Shown here: positions 1 to 5,750 of the stretch, in pieces
How positions within the stretch are numbered: the stretch's first letter is position 1
Layout of the letters: each line of letters opens with the position of its first letter
Source: a virus
DNA: 62,855 nt
Strand: one strand, 5' to 3'
IMG/VR virus record: IMGVR_UViG_3300046543_000285
Coordinates: 1-62,855 of that record
Made by a program: the position numbers and the translations under genes
The notes under the pieces: model-generated
The model's input: the letters and a program-made list of their open reading frames with translations, nothing else
What the model was told of the DNA's origin: nothing
Database searches by the model: none

Positions 1-127
1 GCTCGGCGTTACACCGCAGTGGGCGGCTACCTTGTGCATACCAGAGACGGTCTTGTGGCCTAGCCAGCGCAAGGCCGCGACCGCATCGCGCACGTCAGCG
101 ACAGCGATTTCCGCGTCGTCTACGTAC
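1..127. repeat. Direct terminal repeat, left copy
   Basis: The first 127 bases are identical to bases 62729-62855. An exact overlap of 127 bp is what a de Bruijn assembler leaves when it closes a circle with k=127, so this is most likely an assembly signature of a circular or circularly permuted molecule rather than a biological terminal repeat. Confidence 0.95.
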
Positions 128-150
128 AGTTTATTCCTATCACTAGACAC
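1..150 (-). CDS. N-terminal part of the junction-spanning gene (HTH-like, 126 aa)
   Basis: This is the 5' end of the minus-strand gene whose remainder lies at 62498-62855. Read around the circle, the frame stays open up to a GTG at 150-148. That GTG has a GGAG seven bases upstream, a better start than the in-frame GTG at position 93. The added residues read MSSDRNKLYVDDAEIAVADV. A terminator hairpin lies just upstream at 201-245. The complete protein is described under the right-end entry. Confidence 0.75.
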   Translation of the reverse strand, partial: MSSDRNKLYVDDAEIAVADVRDAVAALRWLGHKTVSGMHKVAAHCGVTPS

Positions 151-200
151 CGGGATTCTCCATAGAGAGCGTCGTTGCTTGGAGAGAATCGTTGGCAGGC

Positions 201-245
201 AAAGAAAAAGTCCCGGCTGGCTTATTTGGACCTTCGCCAGCCGGG
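201..245 (-). terminator. Rho-independent terminator after the Cro-proximal genes
   Basis: A perfect 10-bp inverted repeat (212-221 with 236-245, loop 222-235) is followed on the minus strand by ACTTTTTCTTTG. It stops leftward transcription coming from the Cro operon. The next leftward gene starts at 150, so the hairpin separates immediate-early from replication genes, the position of tR1 in lambda. The surrounding 151-393 stretch holds no convincing gene. Confidence 0.85.
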
Positions 246-393
246 GGAGTCTCCAGCGAGCGGAGGTCTGCTCTAGCTGGGTTGCCTTCTACGGGGAGGC
301 AGGCAACGTCGTCGCGACGCTCGAAGCAGACGGCCGTGCATAGATTGGCCGGCATCGGCGCGTCGCAGTTACAAAGGGGATGGCGATCAGCCA

Positions 394-495
394 CTACTGC
401 GGGTCTTCGCTGGCAAGACGCAGGAGCGGGCCGATGACAAGGCCGACTAGGCACGCCAGCAAGAACCAAGCTGATAAGCTGAGAAAGCACGTCAT
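394..495 (-). CDS. Small single-span membrane protein, 33 aa
   Basis: The start ATG overlaps the stop of the upstream gene (ATGA at 495-492) and is preceded by AAGGAGG at good spacing. Residues 4-25 form one hydrophobic helix (FLSLSAWFLLACLVGLVIGP), followed by a short polar tail ending in EDPQ. It is the last gene before the terminator at 201-245. No family is recognised; small membrane proteins in this early position often affect superinfection or host membrane state, but nothing here shows that. Confidence 0.6.
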   Translation of the reverse strand: MTCFLSLSAWFLLACLVGLVIGPLLRLASEDPQ

Positions 496-746
496 CGCAG
501 CGCCTCCTTCCCTGTTATTTGACGGTACTCGGAACGAATTATGGGTAGCCAAATGCTGTCATTCATGAATTTGCGCTGCTCATAATCGTTCCAGTGCTTA
601 AACCCAGCGCGGCGCAGTATTTTGAGCATATACGGTAGACGGTGAACTGCGGTATCCCATGCACGCTCGTTGTGCGTCCTCACGCCTCCGCTAGAAGAGA
701 TACCGGACGCGGAACGATAGGAGTAAAAAGGAACAGATGCGTTCAT
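492..746 (-). CDS. Hypothetical protein, 84 aa
   Basis: Third gene of the leftward Cro operon. The start is at 746 because its ATG overlaps the upstream stop (ATGA) and GGAGG lies nine bases upstream. The product is basic and aromatic-rich, with a central segment rich in W, H and R (RLPYMLKILRRAGFKHWNDY) and no membrane span. I do not recognise a family. The tight coupling on both sides supports it being translated. Confidence 0.65.
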   Translation of the reverse strand: MNASVPFYSYRSASGISSSGGVRTHNERAWDTAVHRLPYMLKILRRAGFKHWNDYEQRKFMNDSIWLPIIRSEYRQITGKEALR

Positions 747-1075
747 ACTGCTTCGACCTCCGCGCGTTTGAAGCTCGCCATGCGCGCGCCAGCCCGTTCG
801 AGGATGTCATAGTGGTGAGGGAACAGATGCCCTGGTGGCAGGCCGTGGTCCTTCGCGTATTCCACCGCCCACAGGCCGCAGAACGCGATGACGCTGATCT
901 TCAGGTCGTCAATCTCTGCTTGCTGCGCGCGTTTGGTCTCCGCCGCGAACTCCAGCAGCAGGCGCGCCAGTTCCGGCTGTTCGCTTGGGTAATGCGCCAC
1001 CAGACCGGCGATGCGCGTTGCTAGCTGGGTGAGCGAGGGGCGGTCGGCGCTGGCGATGGAGGTGAGGTGAAGCAT
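743..1075 (-). CDS. Hypothetical protein, 110 aa
   Basis: Second gene of the leftward operon. The start is MLHLTSIA at 1075, coupled to the Cro-like stop (TGATG overlap), with GGAAGG upstream. The protein is largely helical, with a charged middle (LEFAAETKRAQQAEIDDLK) that could form a short coiled coil and a more hydrophobic stretch after it. No domain is recognised. It would be expressed with the Cro-like protein and repressed in a lysogen. Confidence 0.65.
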   Translation of the reverse strand: MLHLTSIASADRPSLTQLATRIAGLVAHYPSEQPELARLLLEFAAETKRAQQAEIDDLKISVIAFCGLWAVEYAKDHGLPPGHLFPHHYDILERAGARMASFKRAEVEAV

Positions 1076-1278
1076 CAGGCGACCTTCCGTGCATCGGATG
1101 GCGCTTCCCACAGATCAGGTCTGATCTCGTGGCGATCGACCTCCAGCAGCGCAGCGATGGCAGGAACATGCTTCGGGGGAACGTCAATCCACCCAAGTAC
1201 GGTAGTGTGGTGAAGGCCAAGAATGCGCGCCAGCTTCGACGCTCCCCCAGCCTGCTTGATGATCTCTGTCACATCCAT
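1075..1278 (-). CDS. Cro-like / YdaS-type HTH regulator, 67 aa
   Basis: A small DNA-binding protein whose whole length is a helix-turn-helix of the YdaS/Cro type: IIKQAGGASKLARILGLHHT, followed by the recognition helix and VPAIAALLEVDRHEIRPDLW. I place the start at MDVTEII (1278); longer versions would run into the operator region. It is divergent from the repressor at 1372 and leads a leftward operon. In lambda terms it sits where Cro sits and probably opposes the repressor at the shared operators. The YdaS family also includes antitoxins, so the name is by analogy. Confidence 0.85.
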   Translation of the reverse strand: MDVTEIIKQAGGASKLARILGLHHTTVLGWIDVPPKHVPAIAALLEVDRHEIRPDLWEAPSDARKVA

Positions 1279-1286
1279 GCGCCGAA

Positions 1287-1314
1287 TGTGGGGCATTCCC
1301 ACAATCCATGTCAA
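1287..1314 (-). promoter_or_regulatory. Leftward early promoter with operator O1 in the spacer
   Basis: On the minus strand a perfect -35 TTGACA (1314-1309) is followed by five bases and then the palindrome TGTGGGAATGCCCCACA (1303-1287), which covers the spacer and the -10 region (about CCACAT). A repressor bound here would block RNA polymerase directly. The promoter reads into the Cro-like gene. Confidence 0.8.
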
Positions 1315-1322
1315 GCGCTAAA

Positions 1323-1365
1323 TGTGGGCACAACCCGCGCGTCGATTTGGGGATGCGCCCATAAT
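1323..1365. promoter_or_regulatory. Operators O2 and O3 and the repressor promoter -10
   Basis: O2 is TGTGGG-CACAA-CCCGCG at 1323-1339 (one degenerate half). O3 is TTGGGG-ATGCG-CCCATA at 1347-1363 and overlaps a CATAAT -10 (1360-1365) for the repressor gene, which starts at 1372. O1 and O2 centres are 36 bp apart. Repressor at O3 would autoregulate its own gene. No good -35 is visible for the repressor promoter. Confidence 0.65.
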
Positions 1366-1371
1366 TCTCTT

Positions 1372-1740
1372 ATGAGCATCGGCAGCCGAATAAAGAGCCT
1401 ACGGACCAGTCGGCGCCCGAAGCCTACTCAGTATGAGGTGGCGGAAGCTGTCGGCATCACACGGGCGCACCTCGCCAAGATAGAGACGGGTGGCGATGCG
1501 CCGGGACGCGCTACCCTGTCAGCATTCGCAAGCTACTTCGGCGTTTCCATGGACTACCTTGAAACCGGCACGGAGGCGCCTCGCTCGGAGTTCGCCAACG
1601 ATATCCCGGACAGCGACGACAAACGGGCTTGGATGCTGCTCGGAGATGAGTTGAGTCGAGCCGACAAGATGGCGGTCGCGGAATTTATCCGTGGCACCAT
1701 CCTCGGTCGCCCCCCAAGAGAGAGCCGCAGCAAGAAATAG
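1372..1740 (+). CDS. Phage repressor, XRE-family HTH (CI analogue), 122 aa
   Basis: The lysogeny repressor candidate. Residues 18-60 form an XRE helix-turn-helix (QYEVAEAVGITRAHLAKIE then ATLSAFASYFGVSMDYL). The C-terminal half is a short acidic then helical region; there is no S24/LexA-type peptidase domain, so SOS-induced self-cleavage is not expected and induction must work differently. I start it at 1372, inside the intergenic region, because extensions would cross the divergent promoter. Operator-like sites lie on both sides (1287-1363 and 1757-1809), as around lambda cI. Confidence 0.85.
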   Translation: MSIGSRIKSLRTSRRPKPTQYEVAEAVGITRAHLAKIETGGDAPGRATLSAFASYFGVSMDYLETGTEAPRSEFANDIPDSDDKRAWMLLGDELSRADKMAVAEFIRGTILGRPPRESRSKK

Positions 1741-1756
1741 GACGCCTGCCGATTTT

Positions 1757-1809
1757 TGTGGGGTATCCCCACAGATAGTTGTTGACTTTCGATGTGGGTT
1801 TCTCCCACT
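1757..1809 (+). promoter_or_regulatory. Rightward early promoter with operators O4 and O5
   Basis: O4 is a perfect palindrome, TGTGGGGTATCCCCACA, at 1757-1773. A -35 TTGACT lies at 1782-1787, and five bases later comes O5, TGTGGG-TTTCT-CCCACT, at 1793-1809. The -35/operator spacing and the 36-bp distance between operator centres match the leftward promoter exactly. It reads into the plus-strand early genes. From 1810 to 1941 I see no gene. Confidence 0.8.
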
Positions 1810-1941
1810 ATCGCCTCCACCGAAGCTGGAGGCATTGTCTTGGCTCATTCCCGCTCTTCCCCTATCGTTGAGCTTCACGGGACCGAACCGGCACCCCTTG
1901 GAGCGTACGTTAGCGCGCAGATAATACCCTCTGCCATCGCA

Positions 1942-2130
1942 ATGAAACAGGGGGCTGGACAAATAATTTGTCTAACGTGCAACGTAAATCCTCGTGACCC
2001 TCGCGGCCCCGACCACAGTCACGCCGGCATCTTCGTTTACCAAAATTGCTGGAAGTGCGGCAGCGGCGAGAAGCCATGCGCTGTCGGTAATCCGAACCAA
2101 TGCGAGTTCCCAGTGGCTAGGAACCACTAG
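1942..2130 (+). CDS. Small zinc-ribbon-like protein, about 62 aa
   Basis: The first probable product of the rightward early operon. It carries CLTC near residue 11 and a C-terminal NCWKCGSGEKPC...C..P.ARN block. This Cys pattern resembles short zinc-binding proteins I know from other alphaproteobacterial phages. The start is uncertain: ATG 1942 has no clear ribosome binding site, and the open frame extends upstream into the operator. The gene ends two bases before the next start. Confidence 0.5.
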   Translation: MKQGAGQIICLTCNVNPRDPRGPDHSHAGIFVYQNCWKCGSGEKPCAVGNPNQCEFPVARNH

Positions 2131-2132
2131 CC

Positions 2133-2270
2133 ATGATCTGGTTTTTCGCCGGCATCGGGGTTGGCTTCGTTCTCGGCATCGCTGCATCAATATGGACTGT
2201 GCGGCTATCAGTGCGACACGAGGAAGAGATCAAAAATAATGCTGATCGCACATGGGGCGACCACCCATGA
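2133..2270 (+). CDS. Small membrane protein, 45 aa
   Basis: Residues 2-22 form one strongly hydrophobic, Gly-rich helix (IWFFAGIGVGFVLGIAASIW), followed by a basic then acidic cytoplasmic tail (RHEEEIKNNADRTWGDHP). It has AGGAACC upstream and its stop overlaps the next start (ATGA). No family is recognised. It is transcribed early under repressor control. Confidence 0.65.
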   Translation: MIWFFAGIGVGFVLGIAASIWTVRLSVRHEEEIKNNADRTWGDHP

Positions 2271-2464
2271 CCCTCCGCGCCCAGTGCCTGGATGAAACGC
2301 TGCGCTGCATCCGAGAGTACAGACAAGCCAGCCCCGCCTTCCGCCCCTTCTGGCGCGGCTTGGCGCTGTATGAGATTAGCCAGTTCAAGCGTTGGTTCGT
2401 GTGGCCAGAGAGGCGGGCGTTTGAGGCAGCTGTCGAACGCGCAAAGCATCGGAGAGCGGCATGA
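2267..2464 (+). CDS. Hypothetical protein, 65 aa
   Basis: The start ATG at 2267 overlaps the previous stop (ATGA) and the stop overlaps the next start. The protein is short, basic and aromatic (ISQFKRWFVWPERRAFEAAV) and ends in a run of basic residues, suggesting a nucleic-acid or small protein-binding role. That is a guess from composition; no family is recognised. Confidence 0.6.
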   Translation: MTLRAQCLDETLRCIREYRQASPAFRPFWRGLALYEISQFKRWFVWPERRAFEAAVERAKHRRAA

Positions 2465-2745
2465 GACGCTGGCGCAAGACAATCGACATCAAGCCATTCA
2501 TCCACAAGGATCAGGAGAATACCAGTCCTGAGCATGTTGTATGGGTAGCTCGGCAGATCGCGGCAACTGTTCGGAAAAACACAAGCGAGGATGAACAGAC
2601 ATGGCGCCTACTCGATATCGTTGAAACGCTGGAAGACATCGACTCATCGGACGACGAGGCGCTTGTTGTTCTAAACTCATCTCTGAGTGATCTTTATGAC
2701 TGGGCCGATGATGAATGCGTATGGCTCGGGATAATGTCATCATGA
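2461..2745 (+). CDS. Hypothetical acidic helical protein, 94 aa
   Basis: Coupled by ATGA overlaps on both sides. After a basic N-terminus (MRRWRKTIDIKPF) the rest is acidic and helical (LLDIVETLEDIDSSDDEALV) and ends with several Trp residues (WADDECVWLG). The acidic, compact form is common among phage proteins that mimic DNA or bind host enzymes, but nothing identifies a target. Confidence 0.6.
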   Translation: MRRWRKTIDIKPFIHKDQENTSPEHVVWVARQIAATVRKNTSEDEQTWRLLDIVETLEDIDSSDDEALVVLNSSLSDLYDWADDECVWLGIMSS

Positions 2746-2966
2746 CGACCAGCAACACTCCTGGGCCGGCCACATTAGCAATCGAACTTCATGGGCGAAA
2801 GGTGACGTTGGAGTATGTATTTCCTAGTCACTACGAGGCGATAGTGTTTCACGATGATCTACTCGCCCAGGCGCACAGCGGGAACTTCTCGCTGCCAGAG
2901 ATGGAAGTTAAGAAACGCCCGGACGACGACGACCGCCCCGTCGGTGTGAGCGGAGGGATCGCATGA
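2742..2966 (+). CDS. Hypothetical protein, 74 aa; paralogue of the 5405-5581 gene
   Basis: I choose MTTSNTPG at 2742, where ATG overlaps the previous stop. The middle (IELHGRKVTLEY...HYEAIVFHDDLLAQAHSG) matches in pattern the minus-strand protein at 5405-5581 (VERDGWKVTLTF...SYDALRLYDQVLEGARSG). The two are therefore diverged copies of one small alpha/beta protein. This one adds an acidic tail (KKRPDDDDRPV). Function unknown. Confidence 0.65.
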   Translation: MTTSNTPGPATLAIELHGRKVTLEYVFPSHYEAIVFHDDLLAQAHSGNFSLPEMEVKKRPDDDDRPVGVSGGIA

Positions 2967-3250
2967 CTATCACTAGCATTAAAGAAATGCTGTGGCTGGC
3001 GCAGAAAACCTTGAATGGAGATCGCGTATGCTGTGGATGCAACCCGGCCGGCATCATTGCCCTAGGTAACGTAGCAGAAGCCGCCCGCGAATACCGCGCG
3101 GCGAATGAACGATATATCGCTGTTTCGTCGCGGTATGACGACGTAGATAGCCCAGAATGGCATCAAGCCTCACGCGCTCAGTTGGATAGAGAGTTCGACC
3201 TTTACATAGCGCTCGATGTGCTGGCGAAGATTGAGTCATGCCCTTCATAA
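2963..3250 (+). CDS. Hypothetical protein, 95 aa
   Basis: ATGA-coupled to the upstream gene. A CCGC motif (residues 23-26) is followed by an amphipathic helix (NVAEAAREYRAANERYIAV), an acidic linker and another helix. A small helical-bundle fold is likely. No family is recognised. Confidence 0.6.
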   Translation: MTITSIKEMLWLAQKTLNGDRVCCGCNPAGIIALGNVAEAAREYRAANERYIAVSSRYDDVDSPEWHQASRAQLDREFDLYIALDVLAKIESCPS

Positions 3251-3288
3251 ACGAAGGATGGATGATCGTGTGGCATGGAGAGAAAAAG

Positions 3289-3462
3289 ATGACCGAAGAA
3301 CCTGTGACCAGTGAAGATAGAAAAGCCGCAAGTTGGCGCCATACGGGTGAGTTACGTTTCAAGATACGCGCTATCAATGCGCTATGGGAAGCGGGGATGA
3401 AAGACGCTGGTTTTCTAGTTGTGGACTTACCAACGTCGGGAAAAGAAAGCACGGAGATATGA
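3289..3462 (+). CDS. Hypothetical protein, about 57 aa
   Basis: I choose MTEEPVTSED at 3289 because GGAGAG lies six bases upstream. An in-frame ATG at 3238 overlapping the previous gene would give 74 aa. The C-terminal half (IRAINALWEAGMKDAGFLVV) is a helix then strand. The stop overlaps the next start. No family is recognised. Confidence 0.5.
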   Translation: MTEEPVTSEDRKAASWRHTGELRFKIRAINALWEAGMKDAGFLVVDLPTSGKESTEI

Positions 3463-3632
3463 CCCCGCACCAGATCGCTCGCGATATCGACCGCGCTGCG
3501 CTACAGAAGTTTTACACAACGCAGTTCCAGCGCCGCCGTCGTGGCGAGCGGCGCCGTGATGTGTATGACGTGGTTGGCGTTATGATTGGCGTGCTGGCGA
3601 TCTATCTCGTGATCATCGATTGGGTTTTGTGA
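3459..3632 (+). CDS. Small C-tail-anchored membrane protein, 57 aa
   Basis: ATGA-coupled start at 3459. The N-terminal 35 residues are basic (QFQRRRRGERRRDVYDV) and are followed by one hydrophobic helix to the C-terminus (VGVMIGVLAIYLVIIDWVL). This places the basic part in the cytoplasm next to the membrane. No family is recognised. Confidence 0.65.
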   Translation: MTPHQIARDIDRAALQKFYTTQFQRRRRGERRRDVYDVVGVMIGVLAIYLVIIDWVL

Positions 3633-3653
3633 GTGCCAAGACGGAGGAACCGA

Positions 3654-3956
3654 ATGCTACTTGAACCTGGCGCCGGCAAGCGCATCGCCAAGGAGGCCAT
3701 GCGCGGCGAGGACGGCGACATGATGGGTGAGTTGAACCCGCTGGATGTGATGTTCTTTCGCGGGGCGCGGGTAAACCTACAGGTGCCTATCGTAGATCCT
3801 GTGACAACCAGGGAGTGTCTGATCTTCCTGATCAACGAGCTTCCTGGTCTTGTCGCCCGTATGGATCGGCTGCCTGATAGGCGGTCGAAGTCACTGTTGG
3901 CCGAGACCGTGCTGAAGCGCTGGAACTGGACTTTCAAAAAGAAGGTTAAGCCGTGA
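3654..3956 (+). CDS. Hypothetical protein, 100 aa
   Basis: The ATG at 3654 has GGAGG six bases upstream and is preferred over an in-frame GTG at 3633. The protein is mixed alpha/beta with a basic N-terminus, a central strand-rich part (VMFFRGARVNLQVPIVD) and a C-terminal helix ending in a lysine-rich tail. The stop overlaps the next GTG start (GTGA). No family is recognised. Confidence 0.6.
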   Translation: MLLEPGAGKRIAKEAMRGEDGDMMGELNPLDVMFFRGARVNLQVPIVDPVTTRECLIFLINELPGLVARMDRLPDRRSKSLLAETVLKRWNWTFKKKVKP

Positions 3957-4297
3957 CAGAGATAATTCTATATCGCGCTTTCGCTGCCGACGATACCTTA
4001 TTGTACATTGGGATATCAGGCGGCTTCGTGAACCGCATACGCGATCACAGATTAAGATCTGAGTGGTTTAGAGACGCTGTGAAATTTACCCTGGAACGCT
4101 ACCCAACCAAGGAGGCTGCAAAATACGCGGAGGGAGAGGCGATTGCAACCGAAAAACCATTACATAACACCCTCCATAATCTGTGGCCAGCCAAACGGGT
4201 AGTAGCGCCATACAAAACGCTAGGCACGAGAAAGGCTCTGGTCAAAATAGCTGTTGATAACCAGATGATGTATAAGTACAAGAATTCAATGGGCTAA
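3953..4297 (+). CDS. GIY-YIG superfamily nuclease, 114 aa
   Basis: A small single-domain GIY-YIG-type endonuclease. The hallmark strand LLYIGIS lies at residues 16-22, followed by the catalytic-type Arg helix (FVNRIRDHR, 25-33), the acidic helix with the candidate metal-binding Glu (AAKYAEGEAIATEKPLHN, 55-72) and the closing Asn. It starts at a GTG overlapping the previous stop and is the last gene of the rightward early operon. It looks more AT-rich than its neighbours, which fits mobile origin. It could be a homing-type or stand-alone nuclease; the target is unknown. Confidence 0.75.
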   Translation: MTEIILYRAFAADDTLLYIGISGGFVNRIRDHRLRSEWFRDAVKFTLERYPTKEAAKYAEGEAIATEKPLHNTLHNLWPAKRVVAPYKTLGTRKALVKIAVDNQMMYKYKNSMG

Positions 4298-4463
4298 GTT
4301 ACGCATACTGCCCATATGGTACACTCATTGACTTTACACAATATATCTTCTGCGGCATCAACGACTTAGCATTTTTCCATCCACAGGTTTAAACTTCTAG
4401 CTTCAGTATCATACAGTTATCATCCACACAATGTCCCCTCTTGGGACGACTTGTCCACAGGCT
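4298..4463. other. Convergent intergenic region with DnaA-box-like repeats
   Basis: Between convergent genes. It holds an AT-rich stretch (about 4331-4350) and three TCCACA-containing repeats: CCATCCACAGG near 4378, TTATCATCCACACA at 4417-4430 and TTGTCCACAG at 4451-4460. The last is one base from the consensus DnaA box. A small hairpin, GTCCC-CTCTT-GGGAC (4433-4447), could weakly terminate either strand. It may be an origin or a regulatory site; no gene is seen. Confidence 0.4.
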
Positions 4464-4658
4464 CTAGGGGTTGTGGTCGCGTTCCGATACGTCGGAAAAG
4501 CGAACGGTCCCTAAATCGCCCCCTTCCCTATCGAACCCCTCTCCACGCCAATGCTCCACGAGATGCCAGTAGTCGCCCTCGCACAGAGGCACGCCGTCAC
4601 TGGAGTGGCGCGTTGCGGGGGCGCCGCAGTCGATGCAGGATGTCGTATTGTCGGTCAC
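4464..4658 (-). CDS. Small zinc-finger-like protein, 64 aa
   Basis: Last gene of the leftward operon that begins with the recombinase at 6382. CIDCGAPATRHSSDGVPLC (residues 8-26) is a C-x2-C...C pattern that probably binds zinc, with a further His (HLVEHW). The remainder is acidic. The ATG overlaps the upstream stop. No exact family is recognised. Confidence 0.6.
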   Translation of the reverse strand: MTDNTTSCIDCGAPATRHSSDGVPLCEGDYWHLVEHWRGEGFDREGGDLGTVRFSDVSERDHNP

Positions 4659-4861
4659 TTCGGTCCCTCCAATAACGGCTGCCAGTGCGTAGCGGGGATT
4701 TCAAGAGTTACAGTCAGAGGGCCAGACCGCCACCCGGTCATCCAGCCGCGCCCTTCTTGCCAGAAGCCCTGCCACAGTTGGCCGCCGTCGCTCAGAAGGA
4801 TCACGTCGTTCTTCGGGGCCGTTTCAATCGGCTGCCAGCCGGTCGTTTCGTCCTGGCTCAT
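4655..4861 (-). CDS. DUF551-like phage protein, 68 aa
   Basis: The core WQPIETAPKNDVILLSDGGQ followed by WQGFWQEGRGWMTGW matches the DUF551 pattern, short Trp-rich proteins frequent in phages and with no known function. The start at 4861 is set by overlap with the upstream stop (ATGA). The stop overlaps the next start. Confidence 0.7.
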   Translation of the reverse strand: MSQDETTGWQPIETAPKNDVILLSDGGQLWQGFWQEGRGWMTGWRSGPLTVTLEIPATHWQPLLEGPK

Positions 4862-5025
4862 GCTGGTTTCCATTGCTTCAGGGCATCCGCGATCAGGTCG
4901 CGTTCCTCGATCGTCAGTGTGCGCCACGGGGGCGTCACAACGCGGTCATGGCCACGCTCCCAAATACGGAGATCGTAAAGGTCCGCGATCAGCTTGTGAC
5001 GGAGGGCATCGGTGGTTTCGTTCAT
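4858..5025 (-). CDS. Hypothetical protein, 55 aa
   Basis: Starts at 5025 with GGAGG eight bases upstream and overlaps its neighbours on both sides. A short, helical, charged protein (HKLIADLYDLRIWERGHDR then ERDLIADALKQW). The two LIAD segments suggest a small two-helix fold. No family is recognised. Confidence 0.6.
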   Translation of the reverse strand: MNETTDALRHKLIADLYDLRIWERGHDRVVTPPWRTLTIEERDLIADALKQWKPA

Positions 5026-5192
5026 TGCTCTGCCTCCTGACAAACCGTAAACGGCTCCATCTTGAGAGCGCGTCTGGCATGCTCGCGGATGTAATCCGGT
5101 GTAGGTCCGCTTTCAAAGTTGCCGAACGCTATCTCCGTCAGAGCGTCCCAATAGGCGTCTAGCTCGGCGGTCGTTTTGGATTGGTCAGTCAT
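5022..5192 (-). CDS. Hypothetical protein, 56 aa
   Basis: A short frame starting at ATG 5192 and ending in a TGA that overlaps the next start. The product reads MTDQSKTTAELDAYWDALTE, then a helix and a basic stretch (YIREHARRALKM), ending ...CQEAEQ. The distal part contains the GGAGG ribosome site of the next gene. The good reading frame and the coupling support it. No family is recognised. Confidence 0.55.
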   Translation of the reverse strand: MTDQSKTTAELDAYWDALTEIAFGNFESGPTPDYIREHARRALKMEPFTVCQEAEQ

Positions 5193-5412
5193 GGTTACAC
5201 CCTACTGCTCTCCGGACTGCAGTAAGCCGCTCCCGAAGTCCCTCCGAATAGCCTTCAAGGCGATGGACCCTTATGAGCAGCCGGTCGATTTCATCTGCCG
5301 CCGCGCAGAGGCACCGCGCCGTAGCGTCCCATTGTTCCTGGCGGAAATCCCACGGCGTCAACGTGCGGAGGTAGGCTGCTGCCTCGGTGGTATTGGATAC
5401 CCGGTCAACCAT
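5185..5412 (-). CDS. Hypothetical helical protein, 75 aa
   Basis: The start MVDRVSNTTEAA at 5412 has GGAG seven bases upstream and overlaps the previous gene by 8 bp. It is a helical protein with CLCAAADEIDRLLIRVHRLE suggesting a coiled coil. The AADEIDRL segment resembles HRAADEIERLRAI in the protein at 5571-5750, so the two may share a short helical module. Confidence 0.55.
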   Translation of the reverse strand: MVDRVSNTTEAAAYLRTLTPWDFRQEQWDATARCLCAAADEIDRLLIRVHRLEGYSEGLRERLTAVRRAVGCNHD

Positions 5413-5581
5413 TTGCAATCTCCACATCGATCCGCAGCACGGGGCCTGATCTGGCGCCTTCAAGCACTTGATCGTAGAGGCGCAGCGCGTCGTAGGAGTT
5501 GGCGCATCGGAAGGTTAGCGTCACCTTCCAACCGTCGCGTTCAACCTCTAGGCGTGGCTGGGTGGTTTGGTTATCTGACAT
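5405..5581 (-). CDS. Hypothetical protein, 58 aa; paralogue of the 2742-2966 gene
   Basis: Start MSDNQTTQP at 5581. The body VERDGWKVTLTFRCANSYDA followed by LRLYDQVLEGARSG corresponds piece by piece to the plus-strand early protein at 2742-2966. The N-terminal DNQTT is also shared with the upstream neighbour (MGDNQTTVGEW), hinting at recombination between small genes. Function unknown. Confidence 0.6.
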   Translation of the reverse strand: MSDNQTTQPRLEVERDGWKVTLTFRCANSYDALRLYDQVLEGARSGPVLRIDVEIANG

Positions 5582-5750
5582 AATTGCCTCCAAGATCGTA
5601 GATGATGGCGCGCAATCGCTCGATCTCATCGGCCGCACGATGGAATAACCCATCCCGACCGCCCCAATGCACATCTATGCCCTCGCTGCGCAACTGACTA
5701 ACGATGTCATCGCCGGTCCATTCACCGACTGTGGTCTGGTTATCGCCCAT
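5571..5750 (-). CDS. Hypothetical protein, 59 aa
   Basis: Starts at 5750, sharing a TGATG junction with the recombinase stop, and so is translationally coupled to it. It contains TGDDIVSQLRSEGIDVHWGG and a C-terminal helix HRAADEIERLRAI. This arrangement is common in short phage proteins of unknown role. It overlaps the next gene by 11 bp. Confidence 0.6.
   Translation of the reverse strand: MGDNQTTVGEWTGDDIVSQLRSEGIDVHWGGRDGLFHRAADEIERLRAIIYDLGGNYVR

Noticed and set aside
143-355. Minus-strand frame of about 70 codons after the 33-aa gene
   Set aside because: No ribosome site, unnatural composition, and it contains the perfect terminator hairpin at 212-245.
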